From: Novosphingobium sp.
GTDB lineage: Bacteria > Pseudomonadota > Alphaproteobacteria > Sphingomonadales > Sphingomonadaceae
Assembly: GCA_023266625.1 (NCBI GenBank)
Contig: JAHFPT010000035.1
Coordinates: forward strand, 1 to 37,741
Direction: 5' to 3'
Length of the DNA: 37,741 nt
In this document: positions 15,777-23,849 of the stretch, one piece after another
How the letters are laid out: each line of letters opens with the position of its first letter
Position numbering within the stretch: position 1 is the first letter of the stretch
The notes under the pieces: generated by a model
What the model was told of the DNA's origin: nothing
What the model saw: the letters and a program-made list of their open reading frames with translations, nothing else
Database searches by the model: none
Program-made: the position numbers and the translations under genes

Positions 15777-16582
15777 GCGATTTCGCGCCCCATGATTTCC
15801 CCGCAGGAAGCGTCTGGCTGGTCGGTGCCGGGCCGGGCGATCCCGAACTGCTGACCCGCAAGGCCGAACGGCTGATCCGCGCTGCCAGCGTGATCTTCCA
15901 CGACGCGCTGGTCGGCCCGGCCATCCTCGATTTCGCCGGCGCTGCCGCGCGTCTGGTCTATGTCGGTAAGCGCTCTGGCCGCCATTCCAGGGACCAGAAG
16001 ACCATCGACCAGCTGATCGTCGAGGCGGCGCTGGCGGGCGACCGGGTTGTCCGGCTCAAGGGCGGCGACCCGTCGATTTTCGGCCGCGCAACCGAGGAGC
16101 TTGAGGCCTGCCGCGCCGCCGGTGTGCTCGTCCAGATCTGCCCCGGGATCACAGCTGCCAGCGCTGCGGCGGCCAGCCTTGGCACCTCGCTCACGCTGCG
16201 CGGGTTAGCGCGCAAGCTGGTCTTTGTCACCGCGCATGCGCGCGCCGGGGAAGCGCTGGAGCTTGACTGGAAGGCGCTCGCCGACAGCCAGACAACGCTG
16301 GCCGTCTATATGGGCAAGGCCGCTGCTCCGCAGCTGTCCGCCCGGCTGATTGCCGCCGGACTGCCCGGTGCGACCCCGGTCGCGCTGGTCGAAAACGCCA
16401 GCCTTCCCGGCGAGCGGGTGCTGCAAACCCGGCTGGATTTGCTGCCGCTCGCGGCACGCACTGCGCTGGGCGATGGCCCGGCAGTGCTGCTGATCGGCGA
16501 GGCGATGCGGCCGATTGCCGGGGAGGTGCTGGAAGCAGCCCGCGACTATCTGGCTTTGGCGGAGCCGAACCGGGGAATCTGA
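15773..16582 (+). CDS. cobA: Uroporphyrinogen-III C-methyltransferase (SUMT), siroheme pathway
   Basis: 269 residues; transfers two methyl groups from S-adenosylmethionine to uroporphyrinogen III, giving precorrin-2, the siroheme precursor NirB needs. Typical motifs: VWLVGAGPGDPELLTRKA at the N-terminus, VYVGKRSG, VVRLKGGDPSIFGRATEE and CPGITAASAAAASLG. It has no CysG-type dehydrogenase/ferrochelatase domain, so those steps are encoded elsewhere. ATG 15773 overlaps the nasA stop (ATGA). It is the last gene of the nirB operon; no clear T-run terminator follows. In the 140 bases to the next gene I see nothing firm. Confidence 0.93.
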   Translation: MSDFAPHDFPAGSVWLVGAGPGDPELLTRKAERLIRAASVIFHDALVGPAILDFAGAAARLVYVGKRSGRHSRDQKTIDQLIVEAALAGDRVVRLKGGDPSIFGRATEELEACRAAGVLVQICPGITAASAAAASLGTSLTLRGLARKLVFVTAHARAGEALELDWKALADSQTTLAVYMGKAAAPQLSARLIAAGLPGATPVALVENASLPGERVLQTRLDLLPLAARTALGDGPAVLLIGEAMRPIAGEVLEAARDYLALAEPNRGI

Positions 16583-16722
16583 TAGTCGGGGCGCAGCCAG
16601 CGATTTTCCCACATGCCCGGACTTCGCCGCAGCGGTGCTGGGCCATCTCGTCAATTGGGCATTCGTTGCACAGAACCGCTATGGCAACGGCATTTCGCGC
16701 GGAGACCAGGGCTGAATGGCAT

Positions 16723-18006
16723 TCATGCCATGGCCGCAAGAATGTCCTTGATCGCCACGAAGGCGAAGCAGACCGAGCTGTCGGCCACGCCATAGGGCAG
16801 GAACAGATCGTCGCCGACGCGGATTGCGCCGCAGGTATAGACGACGTTTGGCACATAACCTTCGCGGTCTTCGTCGGCGGCCGAGAGGATCGGATTTGGG
16901 GTACGGCCGATCACTCTGGAAGGATCCGCCTTGTCGAGCAGCGCTGCGCCGATGGCGTATTTTCGCATTGCGCCGACACCGTGGGTGAGGACGAGCCAGC
17001 CTTCATCCAGTTCGATCGGTGCGCCGCAATTGCCGATCTGAACCAGCTCCCAGGGAAATTTTGGTTCGAGAAGAAGTTCCCCGCCATCCCATTCGTCGAT
17101 CTTGTCCGAACGCAGCAGATAGAGGTTTTTGCCGTCCTGACGCCCAATCATCAGAAACTGGCCGTCCACCTTGCGCGGGAACAGGCCCATACCCTTGTTG
17201 CGGCCCGCGCCGCCCTTGATCGGGGTCAGGGTGAAATCCTGGAAGTCACGGGTGCGCAGCAGTTCGGAACGGATGTCGCGCCCGCTATAGGCCGTATAGG
17301 TGCCGATCCATTCGCTCTTGCCGCTGTCACGGATGAATTCGACCAGCCGGAGGTCTTCCAACCCGTTGCGCTGCGCCTCGGTGATCGGGAAGATGACCAT
17401 GCCGGAAATGGTGCTTTCGCGGTGCCGGTAGAGCGAGAGCGTGTCGGCGGGTTTGTCTGGGCGGTGTTTGCCGAGCATGGCGGCGGTGGCGAAGGGCGGC
17501 TGGGGGAGGAGCGCCAGATTCCGGCCTGCGGAGATGATCCCCTCGCGAAAGGCAATCGTCGAGATATGGCCCTCGCCCACGGCGCGCAGTGAGAGCAGGA
17601 TGCGGACACTCCCGGGCGGGAGTCCCGACTGATCGGGATGGCGCACCACGCTTGGATTCATCAGCGCGGCAGCAGAAAAACTGTATTCGTGGCAGAAATA
17701 GGCACCGATCAGGCGGCGGGTCTCGCGCTTCACCACTTGCCCGTTCAATCCCAGCCTGGGTTCGATCTCGGCATAGCGATCATCGAAGACCTTTTCGATC
17801 TGCCAATGACGGCCTTCGAAGTCATTGAGTACAACGCCGAGTTCGGCGCGCACGGTGCGCGGGTCGAGCGCCAGGATGTCGCGTGCAAGCTTTTGCACCC
17901 GTTCCAGGTCCGGCCCGGATGCCTGCCAGGCAAGGTGGAATGGGCGCACGACCACGCGCGACGGATCGGCATTAAGCCGTATTACGTGGTGGACGAGATC
18001 AATCAC
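16723..18006 (-). CDS. GH130-like glycosidase/phosphorylase-related protein
   Basis: 427 residues from GTG 18006; an in-frame stop lies four codons upstream, so the start cannot be much earlier, and the ribosome site is weak. The C-terminal half matches the GH130 family (mannosyl-glycan phosphorylases and related hydrolases) in blocks such as NKGMGLFPRKVDGQF, GAPIELDEGWLVLTHGV, YAIGAALLDKADPSRVIGRT, EGYVPNVVYTCG and DDLFLPYGVADSSV. It lies 57 bases after the aldolase gene on the same strand and could be the last gene of that operon. No other carbohydrate gene is near, so a role in the catabolic pathway is unclear; it may be a neighbour of independent function. The exact activity (phosphorolysis or hydrolysis) cannot be decided. 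Confidence 0.75.
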   Translation of the reverse strand: MIDLVHHVIRLNADPSRVVVRPFHLAWQASGPDLERVQKLARDILALDPRTVRAELGVVLNDFEGRHWQIEKVFDDRYAEIEPRLGLNGQVVKRETRRLIGAYFCHEYSFSAAALMNPSVVRHPDQSGLPPGSVRILLSLRAVGEGHISTIAFREGIISAGRNLALLPQPPFATAAMLGKHRPDKPADTLSLYRHRESTISGMVIFPITEAQRNGLEDLRLVEFIRDSGKSEWIGTYTAYSGRDIRSELLRTRDFQDFTLTPIKGGAGRNKGMGLFPRKVDGQFLMIGRQDGKNLYLLRSDKIDEWDGGELLLEPKFPWELVQIGNCGAPIELDEGWLVLTHGVGAMRKYAIGAALLDKADPSRVIGRTPNPILSAADEDREGYVPNVVYTCGAIRVGDDLFLPYGVADSSVCFAFVAIKDILAAMA

Positions 18007-18063
18007 GCGGATGCACTACGCCGCTTTCCTCAGAAAGTCGCGCATGGTCCAGCTTCGGAGCGG

Positions 18064-18840
18064 TCAGTTTTTGTAGTCTTCCGAAATTCGGTCGAGCTGC
18101 CGCCTGAAGGCGGCCCATTCCGCGTGGGTGTGCGGGCTACCGATCCGCGCGCCGACCTCGGTGGTGCGTGTCCGCGCGGCGTAATCGAAGGTCTTGATCG
18201 GCCGCCCGGTCGACAATGCCATCAGCTGGATGCAGCAGGCCCGCTGGAAGCGCCACATGCGGCAGAAGGCTTCGGCCACGGATTTGCCGCTGGTCAGCAG
18301 CCCGTGGTTGTAGAGCATCATGTAGTTGTGCGGCCCGAGGTGCTCGACCAGCCTTTCGCGCTCCTCCAGCTCGAAAGCGACGCCTTCCCATTCGTGGTAG
18401 GCGAGCTGGTCGCAGACCAGCATCGCTGTCTGGCTGATCGGCATCAGCCCTTCCTCAAGGCAGGATACCGCCGCGCCCTCGTCGGTATGCAGGTGCATCA
18501 CGCAGGTGACATCCGCGCGCGCGGCAAGGATGGCGCTGTGGATCACATAGCCGGCAAAATTGATCTCGTATTCGGATTGCGAGAGCGCATTGCCGTCCAT
18601 GTCGACCTTGATCAGGCTGCTGGCGGTGATCTCGTCGAACAGCAGGCCGAAGGGGTTGATCAGGAAATGATCGGTGCCCGGCACGCGGGCCGACAGATGC
18701 GTCGCCGTGCCGTCGGCCCATCCGTTCAGGGCGCACAGCCGGTATGCGGCGGCCAGATCGATCCGGGCGGCCCATTCCTCCGGGCTGACATCCGTCTGCC
18801 GCTGTGTCGCGGCCAGGTAGGGCGTGTTCATCTTGGTCAT
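18064..18840 (-). CDS. Class II aldolase/adducin family protein
   Basis: 258 residues. It contains the zinc-site pattern of the family: HLHTDEG (H-x-H) in the middle and NHG further on (MLYNHGLLTSG). Members cleave C-C bonds next to a hydroxyl (fuculose-phosphate aldolase type) or act as decarboxylases or hydrolases; the substrate is not predictable. ATG 18840 overlaps the stop of the TauD-like gene (ATGA), so the two are translationally coupled. It belongs to the leftward operon starting at 21106, under the operator at 21131-21149. Confidence 0.85.
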   Translation of the reverse strand: MTKMNTPYLAATQRQTDVSPEEWAARIDLAAAYRLCALNGWADGTATHLSARVPGTDHFLINPFGLLFDEITASSLIKVDMDGNALSQSEYEINFAGYVIHSAILAARADVTCVMHLHTDEGAAVSCLEEGLMPISQTAMLVCDQLAYHEWEGVAFELEERERLVEHLGPHNYMMLYNHGLLTSGKSVAEAFCRMWRFQRACCIQLMALSTGRPIKTFDYAARTRTTEVGARIGSPHTHAEWAAFRRQLDRISEDYKN

Positions 18841-19886
18841 CCCAGAAGCGCGACCTGCACATCGCGTTCGCCCTCGAAGGGATGGCGGCCATGGGCCGTG
18901 ACGATATTGTCGATCAGGATCATGTCGCCGTCGTGCCAGGGGATGGCGATGGTCATGGCATCGAGTGTGTCGTAGACGGCTTGCAGGTCTTCCGGATCAA
19001 TCGGCGTGCCGTCGCCATAGACGACAGTATTGTACATATATTTGCTTTCGTGGACGGCGGCCCAGCGTTCGGGGCCAAGGACCTTGCGGTTCTGGTTCTG
19101 CGAGCCGATGTGATTGAACCAGTGCCGCTGCCCGGTCAGCGGATGATCGGTGAAGCCTGACAGCACCAGCGCGGTCTGCAGGCTGCCGTCGTCCTTCCAT
19201 TCGACGTCTAGTCCCATTTCGCGAGCCGTGGCTTCCGCCTCGGCGGGGTCTTCGGTGTTGAAGCCCGCCGACCAGGTCTTGTGCATCAGGCCATGCAGCG
19301 CGCCGGTAGGCCGGTTCGGATCGCGGAAGTTGCGCAGATAGCAAATCCCCTTGGCTTCGACTTTGTCCCACAGCCGGTGCGGCAGGCGGTCCTTCAGCCG
19401 CCGGAAATCGGCCAGCGTGGTTTCGCCGCCGGCCGCAGGCGCCTTCTGGCAGAAGAAGGAGATCATCCGCGGGAAGTTCTTCAGATAGGCCATCTCCTGG
19501 TGAAGGATGAGCAGGTACTCCTTCCTGGCCCTGGTCGCCTCGAAAACGCGTTCCGACAGCTGGTCGCGCGGCGCGCCGCCGCCGGCATAGGTCAGGCCGT
19601 TGGCGGGGTAATGGGCGATGGCCCGCTGGAAATCGGCGGTCTGCCTGAGCGCCATGCCGCGAAACAGCAGGGCGCCGTGCTCGGCGGCGACCTGGTCGAA
19701 CAGCTCCTTGCGCGCGGCGAACCATTCGACGAAGGCGTCGACGCTTTCGGCGAGCCGGGGATCCATCGCCCTGACGATGACCGGCAGCCCGCCCGGGTGG
19801 ACATCCACCCTGACGCGGCCGTCCGCGGCGATCGCTTCGACCGTTCCGGTTGTCTCGGACCTTTCCAAGGACATCTCCAGTCCCAT
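18837..19886 (-). CDS. TauD/TfdA-family Fe(II)/2-oxoglutarate-dependent dioxygenase
   Basis: 349 residues from ATG 19886, preceded by AAGGAG at 7-base spacing. Iron ligands can be placed as His129 and Glu131 (LHQEMAY, an HxE variant of HxD) and His332 in TAHGRHPFEG. The family hydroxylates unactivated carbons using 2-oxoglutarate and O2. HxE instead of HxD is tolerated in this fold. It lies between the amidohydrolase and aldolase genes in one leftward operon. An oxidative step followed by retro-aldol cleavage is a reasonable inference; the substrate is unknown. Confidence 0.88.
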   Translation of the reverse strand: MGLEMSLERSETTGTVEAIAADGRVRVDVHPGGLPVIVRAMDPRLAESVDAFVEWFAARKELFDQVAAEHGALLFRGMALRQTADFQRAIAHYPANGLTYAGGGAPRDQLSERVFEATRARKEYLLILHQEMAYLKNFPRMISFFCQKAPAAGGETTLADFRRLKDRLPHRLWDKVEAKGICYLRNFRDPNRPTGALHGLMHKTWSAGFNTEDPAEAEATAREMGLDVEWKDDGSLQTALVLSGFTDHPLTGQRHWFNHIGSQNQNRKVLGPERWAAVHESKYMYNTVVYGDGTPIDPEDLQAVYDTLDAMTIAIPWHDGDMILIDNIVTAHGRHPFEGERDVQVALLG

Positions 19887-19930
19887 CGTGTTCTCCTTCA
19901 GCTCATTCAGGCCCTGTGCAGCGCCTGCTT

Positions 19931-21106
19931 TCAGTCGAGATTGTATACCCTCGCGGCGTTTCCATAGAGGATCTTTTCGGCGACATCGCGCGGATAGGAG
20001 CCGAAGCTCTGCTCGATATATTCCGAAGGCATAATCGCGGTCGTCGCCGGGCCCGGATACATGCAGGTCGGGTGTGGAAAGTCGGTTTCGTACATGATGT
20101 TGTCGGCACCGAGATATTCGATGGCGTGGTCCAGGGTTTTGCGTTCGAACCAGAAGCAGCCATATATCTGGCGCTTGAAGAACTCGCTGGGCAGCAGCTT
20201 ATATTCGGGGTGCTCCTCGCGCACGCCCGAATTCTTCCATTGCCAGTCCATCGACTCGAGCATGAAGGGCAGCCAGCCCACGCCGCTTTCCACCGAGACG
20301 AAGTTCAGCCGCGGGAAGCGGTGGCAGATGCCGCCGACGATGATCTGGTCCAGCACCTGAGCATTGCTGAGGAACAGCAGGATACCTTGCGAGGAGAATT
20401 TGGCGTGCGGGGTCACGCTGTCGTCCATCAGTTCGCGGAAACCCTGGTCGCCGGTGCCGATGTGGAAATTGATCGCCAGGTTCATATCCTGCGCCTGCGC
20501 CCACAGCCGGTCCCAGTGCGGATTGGTCAGCTTGGGCATGCCGAAGTATTCCGGCTCGCTGCACATGACGATGCCCTTGTGGCCGATTTTGGCGGCACGG
20601 AGCATTTCCTTGAGCGTGGCCTCCATGTCCCAGAAGGGCAGGGCCATCATCGGGAGCAGACGTTTCGGCGCGGCGCTGGCATATTCGACCAGCCAGTCGT
20701 TATAGGCCTGGACGCAGAGCAGCATCAGTTCGCGGTCGTTGAGGCGCAGATATTCGCCCGAGCCGAAGCCGGCGATATTGGGATAGAGCACCTGGGCATA
20801 GATCCCCGACTCGTCCATCGTCTTCAGCCGGTCCTCGACCCGCCAGGTACGCGGACTGGCGTCTTCGATCCGGGCGGGCCGATGGGGCGGGAATTCGGGC
20901 CAGGTCGCCATGGCGATGCCCGCCGCCGTGGCGACGCGGTCCTTGCCGAAATACCAGGCGTCTTCCTGCATGTTCGCATCCCAGCGGACATGCGGGACCG
21001 CATCGCCGTATTTCGCTACCGGGATGCGCGAGGTCCACAGATCGTAGGGCTCGACGATATGGGTGTCGGTATCGATGACCTTGAATTGGCTCGTCAGGGT
21101 GTTCAC
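19931..21106 (-). CDS. Amidohydrolase_2 family metal-dependent hydrolase/decarboxylase
   Basis: 391 residues, taking GTG 21106 as start (VNTLTSQFKVIDTDTHIVEP). The reading frame stays open further upstream, but that would run through the operator at 21131-21149. The family (PF04909, ACMSD-like) is shown by DTDTHIVEP near the N-terminus (metal D-x-H), NFHIGTG, YETDFPHP and the C-terminal NAARVYNLD. Members include decarboxylases and hydrolases of ring-cleavage products. It is the first gene of a leftward operon with the TauD-like and aldolase genes, divergent from the SDR at 21351. Confidence 0.87.
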   Translation of the reverse strand: MNTLTSQFKVIDTDTHIVEPYDLWTSRIPVAKYGDAVPHVRWDANMQEDAWYFGKDRVATAAGIAMATWPEFPPHRPARIEDASPRTWRVEDRLKTMDESGIYAQVLYPNIAGFGSGEYLRLNDRELMLLCVQAYNDWLVEYASAAPKRLLPMMALPFWDMEATLKEMLRAAKIGHKGIVMCSEPEYFGMPKLTNPHWDRLWAQAQDMNLAINFHIGTGDQGFRELMDDSVTPHAKFSSQGILLFLSNAQVLDQIIVGGICHRFPRLNFVSVESGVGWLPFMLESMDWQWKNSGVREEHPEYKLLPSEFFKRQIYGCFWFERKTLDHAIEYLGADNIMYETDFPHPTCMYPGPATTAIMPSEYIEQSFGSYPRDVAEKILYGNAARVYNLD

Positions 21107-21130
21107 TGCGCGGACTCCGGCTTTCTTGCG

Positions 21131-21149
21131 TCTTTGTATGCAAAGAATG
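21131..21149. promoter_or_regulatory. Operator 1 of the GntR regulon (amidohydrolase promoter)
   Basis: TCTTTGTATGCAAAGAATG: CTTTG and CAAAG arms around TATG. It is centred about 33 bases upstream of the amidohydrolase start. Confidence 0.8.
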
Positions 21150-21289
21150 GGTGCCAGGCAAGAGGCCTGTGGGCCGGGAGCCCGTCGCGATGCAATATCC
21201 GCCCATTCCACTGGCACGGCAATACCGCGATAGAGCGCCGCAGAACGCGACATTCGGCGGCTAGCATCGCGTGAGGACCTGCGATATGA

Positions 21290-21307
21290 TCTATGTATAC
21301 AATGATT
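21290..21307. promoter_or_regulatory. Operator 2 of the GntR regulon (SDR promoter)
   Basis: TCTATGTATACAATGATT, with the GTATAC core, 44 bases upstream of the SDR start. TATACAAT inside it could serve as a -10 element. Confidence 0.78.
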
Positions 21308-21350
21308 CGCGAATGGGCGCTCCGCCGGTGCCAATCGGGAGGGACAAGCG

Positions 21351-22133
21351 ATGGATGTGACGAAATATGGCCGCTGGGCGCTGGTGATCGGCAGTTCCGA
21401 GGGAATCGGCGAAAGTTTCGCGCGCAAGCTCGCCGCTCAGGGCTTCAACCTTGTGATGACATCGCGGCGCGCCGAGTCGCTGGAGCTGCTGGCGCAAGAC
21501 CTGCGCGCGCTGGGCCGCGAGGTGAGGACCCTGTCGCTCGACCTGACCGAGGCCGGGGCATTGGCGAAGGCCCGCGCGGTTACGGATGGCCTCGAAATCG
21601 GCCTGCTGGCATATGTCGCCGGCGTCGTCGCCACCCACGGCGATTTCGTGGCGCAGAATCCCGATCTCCACCGGCGGCTGGTCGCCATCAACATCACCGG
21701 TGTGACCGACTTCACCCATCACTATGGCGCGGCCATGTGCGATCGGGGCAGGGGCGGCATCATCGTCGTCGGCTCGATGGGCAGCTTCATCGGCTCTCCG
21801 AACCTCAGCGTCTATTGCGGGGTGAAGGCCTTCAGCCGGATCTTCTGCGAAGGGTTGTGGCTTGAATGCCAGGGCCACGGGGTCGACGTGCTGCACATGT
21901 GCATCGGCTTTACCGCAACCCCGGCGATGCGCCGCATCGGCATCGACACCAGCATGGCTGCCTCGCCCGACGCGGTCGCACAGGAAGCGCTCGACAATAT
22001 TGCCAACGGCCCGGTCCTGCTGGCCGGGGGCGAGCCGACCCGCGTTCGCGCGCGCGCCTATTCGCAGGTCGACAATCGCGCCCAGGCAGTGCGCGCGTCG
22101 GTCATCCAGCTCACGGCGTCGGAAACGGCTTGA
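21351..22133 (+). CDS. Short-chain dehydrogenase/reductase
   Basis: 260 residues from ATG 21351, after GGGAGGGA. Rossmann motif GSSEGIG (14-20) and the active-site YxxxK as Tyr155 and Lys159, with Ser142 in VGSMGS. The usual NNAG motif is replaced by YVAGV. TSRRAE after the second strand has Arg residues, which favours NADP(H). It should oxidise an alcohol or reduce a ketone in the catabolic pathway; substrate unknown. Single-gene rightward unit opposite the amidohydrolase operon, followed by an SDR remnant (22172-22219). Confidence 0.88.
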   Translation: MDVTKYGRWALVIGSSEGIGESFARKLAAQGFNLVMTSRRAESLELLAQDLRALGREVRTLSLDLTEAGALAKARAVTDGLEIGLLAYVAGVVATHGDFVAQNPDLHRRLVAINITGVTDFTHHYGAAMCDRGRGGIIVVGSMGSFIGSPNLSVYCGVKAFSRIFCEGLWLECQGHGVDVLHMCIGFTATPAMRRIGIDTSMAASPDAVAQEALDNIANGPVLLAGGEPTRVRARAYSQVDNRAQAVRASVIQLTASETA

Positions 22134-22171
22134 AGCCCGGCGCGCCGACCATCCATCAAGGGAGAATGCAT

Positions 22172-22219
22172 GTGGGACTCAACGCTTCTATCTCGGCCGT
22201 GGTCACGGGCGGTGCTTAG
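22172..22219 (+). pseudogene. Remnant of a second SDR gene (first 15 codons only)
   Basis: AAGGGAG (22158-22164) is followed after 7 bases by GTG and a frame reading VGLNASISAVVTGGA then TAG. SAVVTGGA is the classic first strand and glycine motif of an SDR (normally TGGASGLG), most like type II 3-hydroxyacyl-CoA dehydrogenases. The reading frame stops exactly there and the oppositely oriented CoA-transferase gene ends 62 bases later. It looks like the 5' end of a gene whose body was deleted. Confidence 0.6.
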
Positions 22220-22280
22220 GCGCTATCCGCATGGCGCCGAAATAGGATTCGCCAACCTTGATTGTCAGACTTCGGGGCCG

Positions 22281-23513
22281 TCAGGCGATGGCGCCCAGGG
22301 TCTTGAGCCGTTCGATGCGATCCCATTCGATACCGATTTCCATCAGGAACTGTTCGGTATGTTCGGAAGCCTCGGGCGCGCGGCTGTTGGTGATCGGCGT
22401 GTGATCGAACTGGACCGGGCTGGCGATCAGCTTGATCGGATCGCCGCCGCCCGCGTCCTCCACCTCGAACACGAGGCCGTTGGCGATGGCCTGTGAATCG
22501 CGTCCCGCCTCAAGCGGAGTCTGGTAGGGTGCCCACTGGCCGCGCATCGACTTGAGCCGTTCCAGCCATTCGGCAAACGGCCTTTCGGCGAAGACCCTGA
22601 CGATTTCGGCCCTGGCCTCCTCGCAGTTCTCCATCAGCGCGACGTCGGTCGCAAAGCGCGGATCGTCGGCCATATGGCCGAGGCCGAGATGTTCGAAGGT
22701 GTCGCGGATATAGGGGCCGGGCGTAATCACCGAGAGGTTGATCGCCCGCCCGTCCGAGGTTTCGAACACGCCGGTAAAGGGATTGCCCGGTCCGCCCACG
22801 CCGGATTTCGGCATCCTGGCGCCGAAAGGAACTTGGCCGAGGTCAAGGCAGACGTCGATGCTGCAGGCTGCTGCCCACAGACCGGACGATAGCAGCGAAA
22901 CGTCCAGTTCCACCGCTTCGCCGGTCCGTTCGCGGTGGAACAGCGCCGCAGCGATGCCGCCGGCAATGTTCATGCCGCCGATTGAATCGCCATAGGCCGG
23001 TCCGGGCTGCTGGAGCGGCAAGCCCAACTCCTTGGGTGAGATCAGCATGGCCGAGCCGGCCCTGGCCCAATAGGCGGTCGAATCGAAGCCGCCGCTCTCG
23101 CGCTCGGCACCCATGTCGCCCAGTGCCGAACCGCGCGCATAGACAATGTTCGGATTATGTTTGCGGATGTCATCCACGTCGATCTTGAGTTTTCGCCGGG
23201 CGGCCGGGAGATAGTTGGTCAGAAACACGTCCGCAGTCGCGGCGATCTCATAGAGCAATTCGCGCCCTTCCTCGGTCGAAAGGTTGACGCCGACGCTGCG
23301 CTTGCCGCGATTGGGATGATGCATCAACAGGTTGCGCGTTTCGCTGACCCGCATGCCCTGGAGCATTTGCATGCCACGCTGCGCGTCTCCTCTGACCGGG
23401 TGTTCGATCTTGATGACGTCGGCCCCCCAGTCGGCCAGAACAGCCCCGGCGGCGGGCGTAAAGGTAAATTGCGCCACCTCGAGTATACGGACATTTTTCA
23501 TCACTTGAGTCAT
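22281..23513 (-). CDS. CaiB/BaiF family (class III) CoA-transferase
   Basis: 410 residues from ATG 23513 ([16 protein letters not shown]); longer readings would begin inside the operator. Family blocks: [30 protein letters not shown], and the catalytic aspartate as Asp176 in YGDSIGG. The enzyme moves CoA between carboxylic acids, or acts as a racemase (alpha-methylacyl-CoA racemases share this fold and often serve branched isoprenoid chains). It is a single-gene leftward unit, divergent from the luciferase-like and ligase genes. The cluster thus has two ways to make a CoA ester: this and the ligase at 24909. Confidence 0.9.
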   Translation of the reverse strand: MTQVMKNVRILEVAQFTFTPAAGAVLADWGADVIKIEHPVRGDAQRGMQMLQGMRVSETRNLLMHHPNRGKRSVGVNLSTEEGRELLYEIAATADVFLTNYLPAARRKLKIDVDDIRKHNPNIVYARGSALGDMGAERESGGFDSTAYWARAGSAMLISPKELGLPLQQPGPAYGDSIGGMNIAGGIAAALFHRERTGEAVELDVSLLSSGLWAAACSIDVCLDLGQVPFGARMPKSGVGGPGNPFTGVFETSDGRAINLSVITPGPYIRDTFEHLGLGHMADDPRFATDVALMENCEEARAEIVRVFAERPFAEWLERLKSMRGQWAPYQTPLEAGRDSQAIANGLVFEVEDAGGGDPIKLIASPVQFDHTPITNSRAPEASEHTEQFLMEIGIEWDRIERLKTLGAIA

Positions 23514-23528
23514 TGCATATCGGGCCCC

Positions 23529-23558
23529 GCAAGGTTCTTTGTACACAAAGAACCTTGC
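23529..23558. promoter_or_regulatory. Operator 3 of the GntR regulon (CoA-transferase promoter), 30-bp palindrome
   Basis: GCAAGGTTCTTTGT-AC-ACAAAGAACCTTGC has 14-base perfect arms, the longest palindrome of the nine sites. A perfect TTGACA (-35, minus strand) lies at 23574-23579, so a bound regulator would cover the -10/start region of the CoA-transferase gene. Confidence 0.85.
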
Positions 23559-23723
23559 CTATGGCTAGGATGCTGTCAATCATCTTTGCGCGGAGGGCCT
23601 AATCCGCAGGGGGCTGACAGCCTCGCGCCGTGCCGCGATCCATTGGATGGAACGGTGATGCGCCGGCCCGGAGAAGCGCAACACGTCTGACCAGTTGCCT
23701 GGGCTTCGGCTCTTCCCAACCGG

Positions 23724-23745
23724 GCATTCGTTGTATACAATGAGT
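23724..23745. promoter_or_regulatory. Operator 4 of the GntR regulon (luciferase-like gene promoter)
   Basis: Core TTGTATACAA is a perfect palindrome at 23731-23740 in context GCATTCGTTGTATACAATGA. It is about 110 bases upstream of the oxidoreductase start. With operator 3 it is the only recognisable content of the gene-free stretch 23514-23849. Confidence 0.8.
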
Positions 23746-23849
23746 ACTTCGCGGCGTCAGGTCTTGCCGCCGGGTCCGGGAGCGATACGCGTGCTCGATC
23801 AACTGAGGCTTGCCGCCACGACGGCACAACAGAAGGAATATGATCCGCA

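Noticed and set aside
16583..16722. Cysteine-rich reading on the minus strand (CNECPIDEMAQHRCGEVRACG) after cobA
   Set aside because: No start codon with ribosome site and no recognisable family; the frame runs on antisense to cobA, so it is probably a chance reading, though a remnant cannot be excluded.
19938..19950. TTGTATAC sequence near the end of the amidohydrolase gene, resembling the operator core
   Set aside because: It encodes the C-terminal residues Val-Tyr-Asn, lies inside a coding region, has no second arm and no promoter nearby.
23481..23490. GTATAC in the 5' part of the CoA-transferase gene
   Set aside because: It is formed by codons of ARG-ILE-LEU (NVRILEV) and lacks the flanking arms.
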